Shown here one piece after another: positions 1 through 8,518 of a stretch of DNA of 64,000 bases. The position numbers and the translations under genes were made by a program. The stretch comes from Litchfieldia stipae (GTDB lineage Bacteria > Bacillota > Bacilli > Bacillales > Bacillaceae_L). The notes under the pieces are model-generated. The model saw only the letters and a list, made by a program, of their open reading frames with translations, was not told the DNA's origin and did not search any database. The stretch is from the NCBI RefSeq assembly GCF_014837155.1, contig NZ_JACYHA010000015.1, forward strand, positions 41,866-105,865, in the 5' to 3' direction. The stretch's first letter is position 1. Each line of letters begins with the position of its first letter.

Positions 1-118
1 GTTTTTGCTTATTTTAATACTTATAAACCAAGCAGATGTTGTCAACAATAACACAATATCGTTCTATAAGATAGCTACGCACTTATCATTTAGAAAAATA
101 AACCCTAAATTATTCCTC

Positions 119-147
119 TTTCCATATACAAAAAAAGCTGTTATAAT
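119..147 (+). promoter_or_regulatory. candidate sigma-A promoter of yuiA
   Basis: A -10 hexamer TATAAT (142-147) lies 17 bp downstream of TTTCCA (119-124), a 4/6 match to the -35 consensus, and 33 bp upstream of the yuiA start codon. Seen by eye only. The upstream bases 1-118 hold no gene or recognisable signal. Confidence 0.4.
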
Positions 148-180
148 TATCTGAATATTAGAACTAAAGGGGAGATATCA

Positions 181-303
181 ATGAATAATCAGCAAACAAT
201 CAAAAACGAATGTCCATATTGTAATGGAAAAGGCTATTTCCAATTGATTCTCGGCGGATCTGAAACTTGTTCATCATGTGAGGGAACTGGAAAGCATAAA
301 TAA
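181..303 (+). CDS. yuiA: YuiA-like small zinc-ribbon protein
   Basis: A 40-residue protein with two CxxC pairs (CPYC at residues 11-14 and CSSC at 30-33), each followed by G-K-G or G-T-G. This is the pattern of a DnaJ-type mini zinc ribbon, so one zinc ion is probably bound by four cysteines. The start is set by the ribosome site AAAGGGGAG eight bases upstream. It sits just ahead of yuiB and yuiC, as in B. subtilis, which supports the name. Its function is unknown. It is a short but convincing gene because of the cysteine spacing, the ribosome site and the conserved position. Confidence 0.8.
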   Translation: MNNQQTIKNECPYCNGKGYFQLILGGSETCSSCEGTGKHK

Positions 304-381
304 ATTTTAATTAGAAATAAAATTGACTCTTTGAACATCCCTTTAGTACACTATGAATGTGTGTACTGGAGGTGAAGAGTC

Positions 382-705
382 ATGCCAATGAGTTTACCCG
401 TTTTATTAATTTCTGTTGTTTTATTTTTTGTTTTATTTTTTGGAATCGGATTCCTTCTAAATATGCTCTTACGAATGACATGGATTATGGCCATCATCTA
501 TCCTGTGGTTTCAATCTTTATTATCCAAGATGTGAAATTTATCGACTATTTTAGAGCTCCGTCTTCTTCATTCGCATTATTAGGAGAAAAGATTATTTCT
601 CTTGCTGTAGCGGATGTCATTATTTTAATAAGTGGATTACTTGGAGCTATTGCTTCAGGTCTAGTCATTAGATTGTTGAGAGCCAAAGGTTATCAAATGT
701 TTTAA
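382..705 (+). CDS. yuiB: YuiB-like membrane protein
   Basis: A 107-residue, very hydrophobic protein with about three membrane segments: residues 5-30, 33-50 and a C-terminal helix around 72-95 rich in Gly/Ala/Ile. The ribosome site GGAGGTG lies about nine bases before the ATG. The position between yuiA and yuiC matches the B. subtilis order and is the main reason for the name; no catalytic motif is visible. Function unknown. A Rho-independent terminator follows. Confidence 0.72.
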   Translation: MPMSLPVLLISVVLFFVLFFGIGFLLNMLLRMTWIMAIIYPVVSIFIIQDVKFIDYFRAPSSSFALLGEKIISLAVADVIILISGLLGAIASGLVIRLLRAKGYQMF

Positions 706-730
706 TATTTTACATGATTTACTAGTTAAT

Positions 731-771
731 TAGATTTTCACTTTAATAAGTGAAGGTCTTTTTTTATTTAA
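731..771 (+). terminator. terminator after yuiB
   Basis: An AT-rich hairpin with arms TTCACTT and AAGTGAA around a short loop, extended by AGA/TCT, is followed by a run of seven T. It separates yuiAB from yuiC. Confidence 0.6.
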
Positions 772-910
772 TTTATACTCCTGAAAAGCCTTGAAATATA
801 GGGAATTATGAGATTTTCAAGTGTTAAAAGAAAGTTTTTCCTACTCTGGACGAATAATTTTCAATGGAATTGGAAATTAATAGATTCGTGAGAGGAGTGG
901 AAAATGAATC

Positions 911-1606
911 ATGATGATAACTATACTTAGAAGAAGTATCATGACATTTTTATTTGTTTTGGCCATTTTTACGACGTTTCAATCAATTTCAAATGTTAAA
1001 GCAATGGATTTATCAGATTGGGTTAATGATTATAAGGAAGATGAGAAATATCAAAGTGTACAGGACAATGCTGCAAAACAAACAAAACTATCAACAAAGG
1101 TTTTAAATGTAGCAAGCGTTGTTAAGACAGAAATTTCTTCAAGTGAAGAGGTTCAAAATGATCTTACGATTGAGGATGTATTTGATTGGACAAAGTATCC
1201 AAAGGCCACGGTGACGGCAACGGGCTATACTGCTGGAGTAGAGTCAACTGGGAAATCACCAGATCATCCGGGTTATGGAATAACGTATTCTGGTGTAAAA
1301 GTGAAAAGAGATTTATATTCAACGGTTGCAGCAGATTTGAACGTGTTCCCAATCGGGACAATCCTATGGATTCCTGGCTATGGATTTGGAGTAGTAGCCG
1401 ATAAGGGTGGAGCAATCAAAGGAAATAAAGTGGACTTATATTATGAAACAGTTGATGATGTATACAATGAATGGGGGAAGAAGACCCTTGAAGTATATGT
1501 AGTAAAGCGCGGTCAAGGTAAGCTAACTGAAAAGGATTTATCAAATCTGAACAATGACGAATCTATGCAAGTATTTAGGCAGCAATATATTGGGTCGAAA
1601 AGTTAA
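911..1606 (+). CDS. yuiC: YuiC-like 3D-domain cell-wall protein
   Basis: A 231-residue exported protein. Residues 10-31 form a hydrophobic signal segment ending near the A of VKAM. The C-terminal half carries a 3D (Asp-Asp-Asp) domain, the double-psi beta-barrel fold found in MltA-type lytic transglycosylases and in stationary-phase (Rpf/Sps-like) muralytic proteins. The motif order is visible: TATGYTAG, then [17 protein letters not shown], then [11 protein letters not shown] and KVDLYYE. B. subtilis YuiC acts on peptidoglycan in stationary phase, and the same role is inferred here. Two adjacent ATGs (911, 914) follow the site GAGAGGAGTGG; either could start. A strong terminator follows. Confidence 0.85.
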   Translation: MMITILRRSIMTFLFVLAIFTTFQSISNVKAMDLSDWVNDYKEDEKYQSVQDNAAKQTKLSTKVLNVASVVKTEISSSEEVQNDLTIEDVFDWTKYPKATVTATGYTAGVESTGKSPDHPGYGITYSGVKVKRDLYSTVAADLNVFPIGTILWIPGYGFGVVADKGGAIKGNKVDLYYETVDDVYNEWGKKTLEVYVVKRGQGKLTEKDLSNLNNDESMQVFRQQYIGSKS

Positions 1607-1627
1607 AAAAACTAATGATCCTCAAAT

Positions 1628-1664
1628 AAAACTGACCAAATGTTTTTGGGTCAGTTTTATTTTG
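1628..1664 (+). terminator. terminator after yuiC
   Basis: Perfect stem AAAACTGACC/GGTCAGTTTT with loop AAATGTTTTTG, then TATTTTGG. The A-rich left side means it may also work for the convergent yuiD. Confidence 0.8.
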
Positions 1665-1705
1665 GCTTCTATTCAACATTCAATGACAAGCAATAATTAA
1701 CAATA

Positions 1706-2185
1706 TTAAAGACTAAATAAGAAGTGCAGAAGGATGGTAAGAGCAATCCCTGTAACTGCTCCGAAAAATACTTCGATCGGCTGATGCCCGAGTAACTCCT
1801 TTAATTCCTTTTGTTTTTCCTTCTCATCAAGCTTTGGCCACATCTTAGCTTCTTCCATAAACTTATTAAAATCAAGCACAAGACGATTTAACACAGTTGC
1901 CTGTTCTCCAGCATGACGCCTTACACCTGTCGCATCAAACATGACGATAATTGCAAACACAGTTGAAATCGCAAAAAATGGTGAGCCTAACCCTTGTTCA
2001 ATCGCAATACCAGTACATAGTGCTGTTACGGCTGCAGAATGAGAACTTGGCATGCCTCCAGTACTTGTAATTAATGACCAATCTAATTTCCTAAAAGCGA
2101 TAAATTGAATAGGTACTTTAATAAATTGTGCAAATCCAATGGCTGCAAGAGCTGCCCACAATGGAAAGTTTGTGAGTAAATCCAT
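1706..2185 (-). CDS. yuiD: YuiD-like divergent PAP2 membrane protein
   Basis: A 159-residue membrane protein of the acid phosphatase/vanadium-haloperoxidase-related family (divergent PAP2). The family hallmarks are visible: GGMPSSHSAAVTAL near residue 42, MFDATGVRRHAGEQA near 82, and a C-terminal GHQPIEVFFGAVTGIA block. The Ser-His pair and the Arg-His pair resemble PAP2 phosphatase motifs. The substrate is unknown; a membrane lipid phosphatase role is only inference. It is convergent with yuiC and divergent from the DUF309 gene, as in the B. subtilis yui cluster. Confidence 0.85.
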   Translation of the reverse strand: MDLLTNFPLWAALAAIGFAQFIKVPIQFIAFRKLDWSLITSTGGMPSSHSAAVTALCTGIAIEQGLGSPFFAISTVFAIIVMFDATGVRRHAGEQATVLNRLVLDFNKFMEEAKMWPKLDEKEKQKELKELLGHQPIEVFFGAVTGIALTILLHFLFSL

Positions 2186-2304
2186 GAAAATTCGTCCTTT
2201 CAGTTATGAACTTCTTCTTTTTTTATGAGTTAAAGTGTTTTTATATTATTTACATAATAAGCTAGAATAGATACTAACGACTATTCGTTAAAAGAGGTGG
2301 GGAA

Positions 2305-2682
2305 ATGACTGATTACCCAATGGAATATTACGAATTTTTTGTGAAATTCAATGAAGGAGACTACTATACCTGTCATGATTTACTTGAGGAAATATGGTTG
2401 ACAGATAAGGACAATCTTTTCCTTAAGGGCTTGTTACAAATGACAGTTGCTCTCTATCATTATGGATATGGCAATGTCAAAGGTGCTAGATTAATGATGA
2501 ATGTAGGTCACAGCTATATTCAGAAATATCGCCCTATTTACTGGGGGATTGATTTAGAATATGTGAATGATTTCATCGAGCAATGTCTTACTATTATACC
2601 ACAAGATATTGACCAAGTTCCGTTCGAAAAAGTTAACATTTTGCCACAACTTCCAGATTTAATTCTTTATTTAATAGACTGA
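2305..2682 (+). CDS. DUF309 family protein
   Basis: A 125-residue soluble helical protein. It has the DUF309 signature: FNEGDYYTCHDLLEEIW at residues 14-30, followed by FLKGLLQMTVALYHYGYGNVKGARLM. In the family, the His-Asp-x-x-Glu-Glu cluster forms a conserved acidic/His patch of unknown purpose. The start is set by the site AGAGGTGGGG just before the ATG. It stands between yuiD and pepA, with its own short upstream region. Function not known; I see no partner gene that explains it. Confidence 0.75.
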   Translation: MTDYPMEYYEFFVKFNEGDYYTCHDLLEEIWLTDKDNLFLKGLLQMTVALYHYGYGNVKGARLMMNVGHSYIQKYRPIYWGIDLEYVNDFIEQCLTIIPQDIDQVPFEKVNILPQLPDLILYLID

Positions 2683-2749
2683 TCTTAGAAACTCGAAATA
2701 AATTCGTCGTTCTTATATAATATAATCATTACGCCTGGAGGTGGATGTT

Positions 2750-4255
2750 TTGTTTATTGTTGAAAATGAGTTAGATTTTTCTCAAAAAGAAGAAGCAATT
2801 GTTGTTGGTTTATTTGAACGTAGTAAGAAGCTAGATGGAATTGTAGGTGAATTAGATACGATTCTTGATGGTGAAATTACAAAACTATTAGTCGATGGTG
2901 ATCTGTCAGCAAAGAAGAAATCAATTTCGAAAATACATACATTAGGTCGAATGAACATCAAACGCTTAATTTTTGTTGGTTTAGGTAAAGAAGATGAGTT
3001 AACCTTTGAAGGGATTCGTGAAGTTATAGGAAAAGCGGTTAAATCCATTCATACTGCTAAAATTGAAAGCTTTGCCGTGTTATTAGATACCTTTACTACA
3101 GAAAATCTAGATGCACTAGATTGTTCACATGCATTAGGAGAGGCAGTAACCCTTTCAACATATTCATTTGCAGATTACAAGCAAAAGTCAAATATTCCTG
3201 AACATGCAATTGCAAAAGTAACTGTGTATTCACAAGAGGATTCAGAGGAAGTAGAAGCAGGTCTAGTTGTTGGAAGTGCTTATGGACAGGGAACGAATAC
3301 AGCTAGAACCTTAGTGAATCTTCCAGGAAATATGTTAACAGCTACTGATTTAGCCAATCATGCGATTGAGTTAGCAAAGAAATATGAATTTGAGGCAGAG
3401 ATTCTTGATAAGGAAGAGATGGAGAAGCTTGGAATGGGTGCCCTCTTAGCTGTAAATAAAGGCTCTGTTGAACCACCCAAAATGATCGTTCTTAAATACC
3501 AAGGAAAAGACACTTGGGAAGACGTAATCGGTCTAGTTGGAAAAGGGATTACCTTTGATACAGGTGGCTATTCAATTAAACCTAAGGATGGTATTGTTGG
3601 CATGAAGGCTGATATGGGTGGAGCTGCAGCTGTTCTTGGGGCAATGGAGGTTATTGGAAAGCTTCGACCTGAGCAAAATGTAGTTGCGGTTATTCCGTCA
3701 ACTGATAACATGATTAGTGGTGATGCTTTTAAGCCAGATGATGTGATCACTGCATTAAGTGGAAAAACGATTGAGATTTTGAATACTGATGCTGAGGGGC
3801 GTTTAGCATTAGCTGATGGAGTTACCTACGCAAAGCATCACGGTGCAAGCGTATTGGTTGATGTAGCAACATTAACAGGTGGCGTAATTGTTGCGCTTGG
3901 ACATGATATTACTGGTGCAATGACAAATAACGAAGAGTTATTTGAACAAGTATTGGAAGCTTCATATGAGGCAGGAGAAATGATTTGGAGATTACCTATT
4001 ACTGAAAAACATAAGGCAAGAGTTCGTAAAAGTAGAGTAGCCGATTTAAATAACTCTCCAGGTAGAGATGGCCATGCGATCTTTGCGGGGACGTTTATTG
4101 GTGAATTTGCAGAGGACACACCATGGGTACATTTAGACATTGCAGGTACAGCAACAACAACATCAGACTATGAATTAGGTCCAGCTGGTGGAACAGGTGC
4201 CATGGTACGTACATTGGCTACATTTGTTGAATTATATCAAGCTAATAAAGAATAA
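2750..4255 (+). CDS. pepA: leucyl aminopeptidase (M17 family)
   Basis: A cytosolic cytosol-type leucyl aminopeptidase that removes N-terminal residues from peptides using two metal ions (the B. subtilis counterpart is YuiE). The N-terminal macro-like domain covers about residues 1-165. The catalytic half shows [16 protein letters not shown] with the metal-binding Lys and Asp, then [14 protein letters not shown], and the M17 signature [13 protein letters not shown]. The length of about 501 residues is normal. I take TTG at 2750 as start: GGAGG at 2737-2741 is eight bases upstream, whereas the in-frame GTG at 2741 overlaps that site. Downstream terminator present; single-gene unit between DUF309 and bioY. 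Confidence 0.93.
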   Translation: MFIVENELDFSQKEEAIVVGLFERSKKLDGIVGELDTILDGEITKLLVDGDLSAKKKSISKIHTLGRMNIKRLIFVGLGKEDELTFEGIREVIGKAVKSIHTAKIESFAVLLDTFTTENLDALDCSHALGEAVTLSTYSFADYKQKSNIPEHAIAKVTVYSQEDSEEVEAGLVVGSAYGQGTNTARTLVNLPGNMLTATDLANHAIELAKKYEFEAEILDKEEMEKLGMGALLAVNKGSVEPPKMIVLKYQGKDTWEDVIGLVGKGITFDTGGYSIKPKDGIVGMKADMGGAAAVLGAMEVIGKLRPEQNVVAVIPSTDNMISGDAFKPDDVITALSGKTIEILNTDAEGRLALADGVTYAKHHGASVLVDVATLTGGVIVALGHDITGAMTNNEELFEQVLEASYEAGEMIWRLPITEKHKARVRKSRVADLNNSPGRDGHAIFAGTFIGEFAEDTPWVHLDIAGTATTTSDYELGPAGGTGAMVRTLATFVELYQANKE

Positions 4256-4259
4256 ATAA

Positions 4260-4292
4260 TGAGAGAGCTTCCTATCTGGAGGCTCTCTTTTA
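4260..4292 (+). terminator. terminator after pepA
   Basis: Stem AGAGAGCTTCC/GGAGGCTCTCT with loop TATCT, then TTTTA. It lies between the convergent pepA and bioY. Confidence 0.8.
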
Positions 4293-4303
4293 CGACTTAT
4301 ACA

Positions 4304-4906
4304 CTAAGCGATGGAACGATGATCTGTACGCTGAACCCTCCTGGTTGCACGATAAATTCTTGGTGCAATGAAAGCCCCAAATAAAGTGAAAATCATATCC
4401 TTTACCCCAAACCAGAGCATCACCAACCAAGTAGCTCCATAGCTCATATCAATTTGAAGCCATAGATTTAATGAGAGGTACATATAGTTCGTCCCTACTA
4501 AATAAATGATAATGATCCCGACAAATGAAGCTGTGACGAAATGCCGCAAATTCGGTTTAACGTTAAATTCCATCATTTTTCCAACGACAAACGCGGCTGG
4601 AATATAAGAGAGCACAAAGCCTCCAGTACTTCCAAGTAAGACCCTAGGACCAGCAGAGAATTCAGCAAAGACTGGCGCTCCTGCTAATCCAATGAACATA
4701 TAAACAGTCATTGATAAGGCTCCTAGTCGACTCCCAAGTAATAATCCTGCTAGAATCGCAAAAAAAGGCTGCATTGATAAAGGAACACCCGCAATCTGTA
4801 AAAATGGTGCCCAAGAAGTAATATTTGCGCCAATAGCCATTAATGCAACAAACATCCCGGCAAGTGTTAAATCAAGTGTTTGATAACGTCTTTTATTCAT
4901 CAACAT
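4304..4906 (-). CDS. bioY: biotin ECF transporter S component BioY
   Basis: A 200-residue integral membrane protein with six predicted helices and a BioY-type pattern: an N-terminal positive segment (MNKRRYQTLDLTLAGMFVALMAIGAN in part), PFFAILAGLLLGSRLGALSM near 48-67, and GSTGGFVLSYIPAAFVVG near 92-109. BioY binds biotin and works with the shared EcfA-EcfA'-EcfT module, which is not encoded in this window. The start ATG follows CGGAGG by nine bases. It corresponds to YuiG in the B. subtilis yui cluster. A BirA-type operator overlaps its promoter, consistent with biotin repression. The C-terminus is Arg-rich. Confidence 0.92.
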   Translation of the reverse strand: MLMNKRRYQTLDLTLAGMFVALMAIGANITSWAPFLQIAGVPLSMQPFFAILAGLLLGSRLGALSMTVYMFIGLAGAPVFAEFSAGPRVLLGSTGGFVLSYIPAAFVVGKMMEFNVKPNLRHFVTASFVGIIIIYLVGTNYMYLSLNLWLQIDMSYGATWLVMLWFGVKDMIFTLFGAFIAPRIYRATRRVQRTDHRSIA

Positions 4907-4940
4907 ATATGTAAACCTCCGTTAGTTTCTAGTTAACAAA

Positions 4941-4970
4941 AGAATAAAACAAGTACGGTATTTATGTCAA
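4941..4970 (-). promoter_or_regulatory. bioY promoter
   Basis: Read on the minus strand: a perfect -35 TTGACA (4970-4965) is followed after 18 bp by TATTCT (4946-4941), 34 bp ahead of the bioY ATG. The -35 lies inside the left arm of the BirA-type palindrome. Confidence 0.6.
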
Positions 4971-4997
4971 CTTAAAATTATTTAAAGTTGACATAAA
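4961..4997. promoter_or_regulatory. BirA-type operator for bioY
   Basis: A perfect 13-bp inverted repeat, TTTATGTCAACTT and AAGTTGACATAAA, is separated by 11 bp. The core half-sites TGTCAAC and GTTGACA are 15 bp apart. This is the same spacing as in the known Bacillus BirA operator form TGTTAAC-N15-GTTAACA, with C for T at one position. It overlaps the -35 of the bioY promoter, so binding by biotin-loaded BirA would block transcription. The family rule is established knowledge; occupancy here is inference. Confidence 0.75.
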
Positions 4998-5065
4998 AAA
5001 GACAAGTTATTTCTCTTCGAAGTTATTTTCTCTGCTCATCAGCGATACATTAGTATGAGGGAGGG

Positions 5066-5341
5066 ATGAGCGTGGAAGAACTAATTGGAATTGAGTATAC
5101 TGCCTATGTGGCGTTAGCTGTCTTGCTTTATGCAATTAGACAAGCAACCGGAATATCAAATAGATATATTCCGTTAACAGCAGTCATCCTAGGAATTGCG
5201 TTTGCGATGTTAGAATATGAAACATTCAATTACGATGTCTTGCTAGAAGGAATTAAATATGCATTATATGGGGTTGGAACGGTTGCAACTGTGAAGTATT
5301 TATTTGTTAAGAATATGAGAGAAGAAGAACGTACAGAATAA
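5066..5341 (+). CDS. small holin-like membrane protein
   Basis: About 91 residues with two or three membrane helices (residues 9-25, 34-52, 62-80) and a charged tail ending in EEERTE. The layout of a short N-terminus, two helices with RYIPL between them and a charged C-terminal tail resembles small phage-type holins of the A118/phi-LC3 kind. However, no endolysin or phage gene is nearby, so a phage origin is not supported. ATG 5066 is given; GTG 5072, seven bases after GAGGG, fits the ribosome site better. Function unknown. Confidence 0.6.
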   Translation: MSVEELIGIEYTAYVALAVLLYAIRQATGISNRYIPLTAVILGIAFAMLEYETFNYDVLLEGIKYALYGVGTVATVKYLFVKNMREEERTE

Positions 5342-5412
5342 CGATTCCTTCAACTAGAACTAAATTCTAGATTGTTATATAATCAAGAAACAATAATACT
5401 GAAGGTGATCTA

Positions 5413-5652
5413 ATGAAAATTCGAAAAGCAATAATTAATGATACAACAGAAAGCATTTATCTTTACGAAAATAAAAAAGAAGAATATACATTAGTTGCTG
5501 TACCTGTTGTAGAATGGTCAACTATAATTCCATATGATGAAGAAACACAATCAATAAAAGAACGTGTAGGAAATTCCCTTGCGAATTTGTTAGCAGCTGA
5601 AACAGCGAAATCTCTAACAAGCAAAATCACTCATTGGGTTCGTGAAATGTAA
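5413..5652 (+). CDS. yueH: YueH-like small protein
   Basis: A 79-residue soluble protein beginning MKIRKAIINDTTESIYLYENKKE, which I recall as the YueH family pattern (KIRKA ... YLYENKKEE ... AVP..EWS). The C-terminal half is an amphipathic helix ending in THWVREM. The site GAAGGTGAT precedes the ATG. In B. subtilis, yueH lies in the region upstream of comQXPA-yuxO, and here yuxO is about 1 kb further on, which adds support. Function unknown. Confidence 0.6.
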   Translation: MKIRKAIINDTTESIYLYENKKEEYTLVAVPVVEWSTIIPYDEETQSIKERVGNSLANLLAAETAKSLTSKITHWVREM

Positions 5653-5667
5653 ATAATTGCTGTGAAA

Positions 5668-5700
5668 AATAAAGTCCTGAACAAGGGCTTTTTTTTTAGC
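5668..5700 (+). terminator. weak terminator after yueH
   Basis: Stem AAAGTCC/GGGCTTT (with G-T pairs) around TGAACAA, followed by nine T. The T run makes it a plausible terminator despite the short stem. Confidence 0.5.
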
Positions 5701-5751
5701 ATGAAAGTAAAAAAATGTGGAATAAATAAAAGTAGGAGGAGGTTTATCTAT

Positions 5752-5901
5752 ATGGACAAAGAAAAAATAGAACGTTCATTTGTTGAGACTGTTAGTCAAG
5801 AGGAACACGTAAATCAACTTGATCCAGAAATGGATTTACGTAATATTAACTTTGCAACAGGCGAAAATAAATATCTAAATGAAAATCAGGATCTATTATA
5901 A
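5752..5901 (+). CDS. 49-residue acidic hypothetical protein
   Basis: The start at 5752 is set by the very strong site AGGAGGAGG ten bases upstream. The longer in-frame reading from 5662 runs through the preceding terminator and is unlikely. The protein is small and acidic (MDKEKIERSF... ending in NQDLL), with no cysteines and no membrane segment. I do not recognise it. The strong ribosome site and clean frame suggest a real, possibly highly translated small gene. A short hairpin (about 5927-5950, AGACC/GGTCT) follows and may be its terminator. Confidence 0.6.
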   Translation: MDKEKIERSFVETVSQEEHVNQLDPEMDLRNINFATGENKYLNENQDLL

Positions 5902-6112
5902 ATGAACATATGAGAAACAATATTAGACCTTCATAATCTATGGGGGTCTTATATGTTGTCCTTCCCCAGAAGGTGGTATCCCTCATGAAAGACCTTCATA
6001 TTTTCCCACAATTCGGTAGCTGGAAACATGAATTTGTTCGCTGCTCGTAGTATAATAGAAGAAATATTAATTCAATTTTTCTTCTATTTTCAGATCAGAA
6101 AGAAGGGGTAAA

Positions 6113-6739
6113 ATGGAACTTGAGACCATCATTGCCCATATTGAAGATTATGGTTATTTCGGTCTGTTTTTGTGGTTATGGCTTGGAGTACTTGGCATTC
6201 CTATTCCAAATGAAGTGATTACGATGTCTGTTGGTTATGCATCCTCCTTGGAGATTCTTGATCCATATTATCTATTTGCTTGTACGTTTTTAGGATTAGT
6301 AGCAGCTAATACAACTAGTTATCTATTTGGAAGGATAGCTGGTACACGTGTTCTTGCAGCATTAAAAAAAAGAAAATCCACAGAGAAAACACTCAATCGG
6401 GCGTTACGTCTAAATAAGAAATATCGAATTTTTGCTTTAGTGGTAAGTTACTTTATTCCAGGTCTTCGTACAATGGTTCCTTTATTGTTTGGAATCAGCG
6501 GACTCAAGTTCTATAAGTTTGCCTTGATTTCATATATCACCATTTTAGTTTGGGCAACCAGCTATTTTGTTTTAGGGAGCATTCTAGGGGATCAAATCTA
6601 TCTGTTGTTAGATACAAGAATTCATGTAATCGTGAGTGTACTACTTACAATTTTCTTCATTTATGTAACAGTCTGGATGTATATAAGATCTAAAGGCAGA
6701 GGGAAGTTAAAAAGCACGGGTGAAGTATACCGACAATAA
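6113..6739 (+). CDS. DedA family membrane protein
   Basis: A 208-residue membrane protein of the DedA/VTT superfamily, whose bacterial members move polyprenyl phosphate or phospholipids across the membrane and support envelope integrity. Visible family features: GVLGIPIPNEVITMSVGYASS near 26-46 (first re-entrant loop) and the core YFIPGLRTMVPLLFGISGLKF near 113-133, with the conserved Pro-Gly-x-Arg-Thr. Four to five further hydrophobic helices; the C-terminus is basic. A second DedA protein lies at 53140-53754. Spacing of 26 bp to the next gene suggests co-transcription with yuxO. Confidence 0.88.
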   Translation: MELETIIAHIEDYGYFGLFLWLWLGVLGIPIPNEVITMSVGYASSLEILDPYYLFACTFLGLVAANTTSYLFGRIAGTRVLAALKKRKSTEKTLNRALRLNKKYRIFALVVSYFIPGLRTMVPLLFGISGLKFYKFALISYITILVWATSYFVLGSILGDQIYLLLDTRIHVIVSVLLTIFFIYVTVWMYIRSKGRGKLKSTGEVYRQ

Positions 6740-6765
6740 AGCGCTTAATTAAAAGGAGAATGAAA

Positions 6766-7161
6766 GTGGACCTACCAATTAATTTAACCAATTCATTAAT
6801 AGAAACATTAGGAATCAAAATTGTTGAGCTATCAGAGGAAAAAGCGATAGCGACAATGCCAGTTGATGATCGCACAAGACAGCCGTTTGGAGTATTACAT
6901 GGTGGAGCTTCAGTTGCATTAGCAGAAACAATTGCAAGTATCGGGACGTATCATCTTCTTGATCAAAAGAAGGAATATTGTGTTGGACTTGAAATCAATG
7001 CAAACCATATTAAGTCAAAAAAAGACGGCATTGTTAAAGCTGTTGCAACGCCGTTACATAAAGGAAGAAAAACGATGGTATGGGAGATTAAAATTGTCGA
7101 TGAACAGGAACGTTTAGTTTGTGTTTCAAGATGTACAATGGCGATCCTACCTATTCAATAA
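6766..7161 (+). CDS. yuxO: YuxO-type hotdog thioesterase
   Basis: About 131 residues with a PaaI/YbgC-like hotdog thioesterase fold. The motif RQPFGVLHGGASVALAETIAS carries the conserved HGG and the acidic residue of the central helix; it is followed by GLEINANHIKSKKDG. Family members hydrolyse acyl-CoA. A menaquinone-pathway role (DHNA-CoA hydrolysis) has been proposed for YuxO-like proteins, but the substrate cannot be read from sequence. GTG 6766 is preferred over ATG 6760 because AAAGGAG ends seven bases before it. In B. subtilis, yuxO lies between comA and mrpG; here the galactose genes separate it from mrp. Confidence 0.8.
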   Translation: MDLPINLTNSLIETLGIKIVELSEEKAIATMPVDDRTRQPFGVLHGGASVALAETIASIGTYHLLDQKKEYCVGLEINANHIKSKKDGIVKAVATPLHKGRKTMVWEIKIVDEQERLVCVSRCTMAILPIQ

Positions 7162-7189
7162 GTAACCCCTCGATTATTGAGGGGTTACT
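7162..7189. terminator. bidirectional terminator yuxO / ROK gene
   Basis: Perfect stem GTAACCCCTC/GAGGGGTTAC with loop GATTATT between convergent genes; it overlaps the last codons of the ROK gene. The flanking T tract is short. Confidence 0.7.
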
Positions 7190-8405
7190 TCATTGATGTA
7201 GGTGAGAAGAGATGTTCTAGGATGAGTGTAATCGCTCCAATAGCTGTCGCATTATCGGCAAATTCGGATAATCGAATTTCAGTCTTTTTGGCAGCTTGAG
7301 TTAACACACGTTGTTCAATCGTTTCAATAATGCTATCCAATATAAGATGTCCGGCCTTTGATACACCACCAGCCAAAACGATTTGTTGAGGATTGATAAT
7401 ATGAATTAAGTTTGTTAATCCAATCCCGATATAACGACCAGTTTGCTTTAGGATTTCCAGACATAATGTATCTCCCTTTTTTGCTGCTTCATACACTAGT
7501 TGTCCATCAATTTGATCTAAGTCATTACCTACCATGTCAGTAATCAGACTTGATGTACCCATCGCTAATTCTCGTTTTACCCTTTCAGCAATAGCTGGTC
7601 CTGCTGCAACTGTTTCTAGACACCCATAATTACCACAGCTACAACGTGCACCCCCGATGTCGATCGTCATATGTCCAATTTCACCTGCAATAAAATGTTC
7701 TCCGTGGAAAAGCTGTCCACCGATGATAACACCTGCTCCAATTCCTCTCCCAATATTAACCGTAATGGAATGATTGTACTGTGTACGCTTTCCAAACCAC
7801 ATTTCTCCAAGTGCCATCACTCTTGCATCATTTTCAACAAAAACAATTGTATTAAATTCCGATTCAAGCTCCATCTTAAGAGGGATATGACGTAACTGAA
7901 GACTTGGTGCATATAACGACTCACCAGTGTCAACTTTTACGACACCGTGCATTCCAATGCCGATCCCGATTAATTTCTTTGAATCAGATTGATGAACGTC
8001 AAGAATCATATTTATTTGTTGCTTTACTACGTCTAACAAGCCTTCATTTGTGACAGGGAATGGAATGGGTTCAATGAAGGAAGTGAGGATTTCACCTGAT
8101 AAATCTGTTGAAATGGAACGTAAATACTTTGGGCCAATATCAAGACCAATCAGGAAAAAACCATTTGAGTTAATAGAAAGAAGTGTAGGTTTGCGACCAC
8201 CACTTGATTCTCCTTGGCTGATTTCCACAACCAATTCAGTTGTAAGTAGTTCTTTGACAATATTACTTACTGTAGGGGGGCTTAATGTTGTTTCCTTAGC
8301 TATATCTGCCCTTGAAATTGGGCCGTCTACCCTAATTTTATTTAAAATGATTGAGCGATTCAGTGATTTCATTAACTGAAAGCTTCCTCTTTGCCCTTGC
8401 TGCAT
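7185..8405 (-). CDS. ROK family transcriptional repressor (galactose locus)
   Basis: About 406 residues. The N-terminus has a winged helix-turn-helix (SRADIAKETTLSPPTVSNIVKELL). The rest is a ROK sugar-kinase-like domain with GLDIGPKYLRSISTDLSGE and the zinc signature CSCGNYGCLETVAAGPA (Cys-x-Cys-Gly-x2-Gly-Cys-x-Glu). Such proteins (XylR, NagC, Mlc types) repress sugar genes and release DNA on binding a sugar. The start is taken at the ATG 8405, seven codons inside the longest frame, because AAAGGTGG lies before it while the outer ATG (8426) has no ribosome site. It is divergent from galKET, so it probably senses galactose or a related sugar. Confidence 0.87.
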   Translation of the reverse strand: MQQGQRGSFQLMKSLNRSIILNKIRVDGPISRADIAKETTLSPPTVSNIVKELLTTELVVEISQGESSGGRKPTLLSINSNGFFLIGLDIGPKYLRSISTDLSGEILTSFIEPIPFPVTNEGLLDVVKQQINMILDVHQSDSKKLIGIGIGMHGVVKVDTGESLYAPSLQLRHIPLKMELESEFNTIVFVENDARVMALGEMWFGKRTQYNHSITVNIGRGIGAGVIIGGQLFHGEHFIAGEIGHMTIDIGGARCSCGNYGCLETVAAGPAIAERVKRELAMGTSSLITDMVGNDLDQIDGQLVYEAAKKGDTLCLEILKQTGRYIGIGLTNLIHIINPQQIVLAGGVSKAGHLILDSIIETIEQRVLTQAAKKTEIRLSEFADNATAIGAITLILEHLFSPTSMK

Positions 8406-8440
8406 CCTAATTTCCACCTTTGTCATGATTATATTTTTTT

Positions 8441-8470
8441 ATTATAGCATAACTTAATTAATTTAATTAA
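8441..8470 (-). promoter_or_regulatory. candidate promoter of the ROK gene
   Basis: Minus strand: extended -10 TGCTATAAT (TATAAT at 8446-8441). No good -35 is visible; the position is occupied by the palindromic operator, which suggests autoregulation. Confidence 0.5.
8454..8470. promoter_or_regulatory. ROK operator candidate 1
   Basis: A perfect palindrome of two TTAATTAA half-sites around a single T, located upstream of the ROK gene over its -35/spacer region. A near-identical second site lies 106 bp away next to the galK start point. Confidence 0.65.
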
Positions 8471-8518
8471 TAAAAGAATGGGTCGATAGGTTATTTTTCA
8501 TCTATTTTAATAAAACAA

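Noticed and set aside
1164..1415. Long antisense frames opposite yuiC, pepA, mrpA and other genes
   Set aside because: Shadow frames of recognised genes: no ribosome sites, odd composition, no family pattern.
5066..5341. Possible prophage remnant because of the holin-like protein
   Set aside because: No endolysin, integrase, tail or att-like repeats nearby; flanked by housekeeping genes in conserved order.
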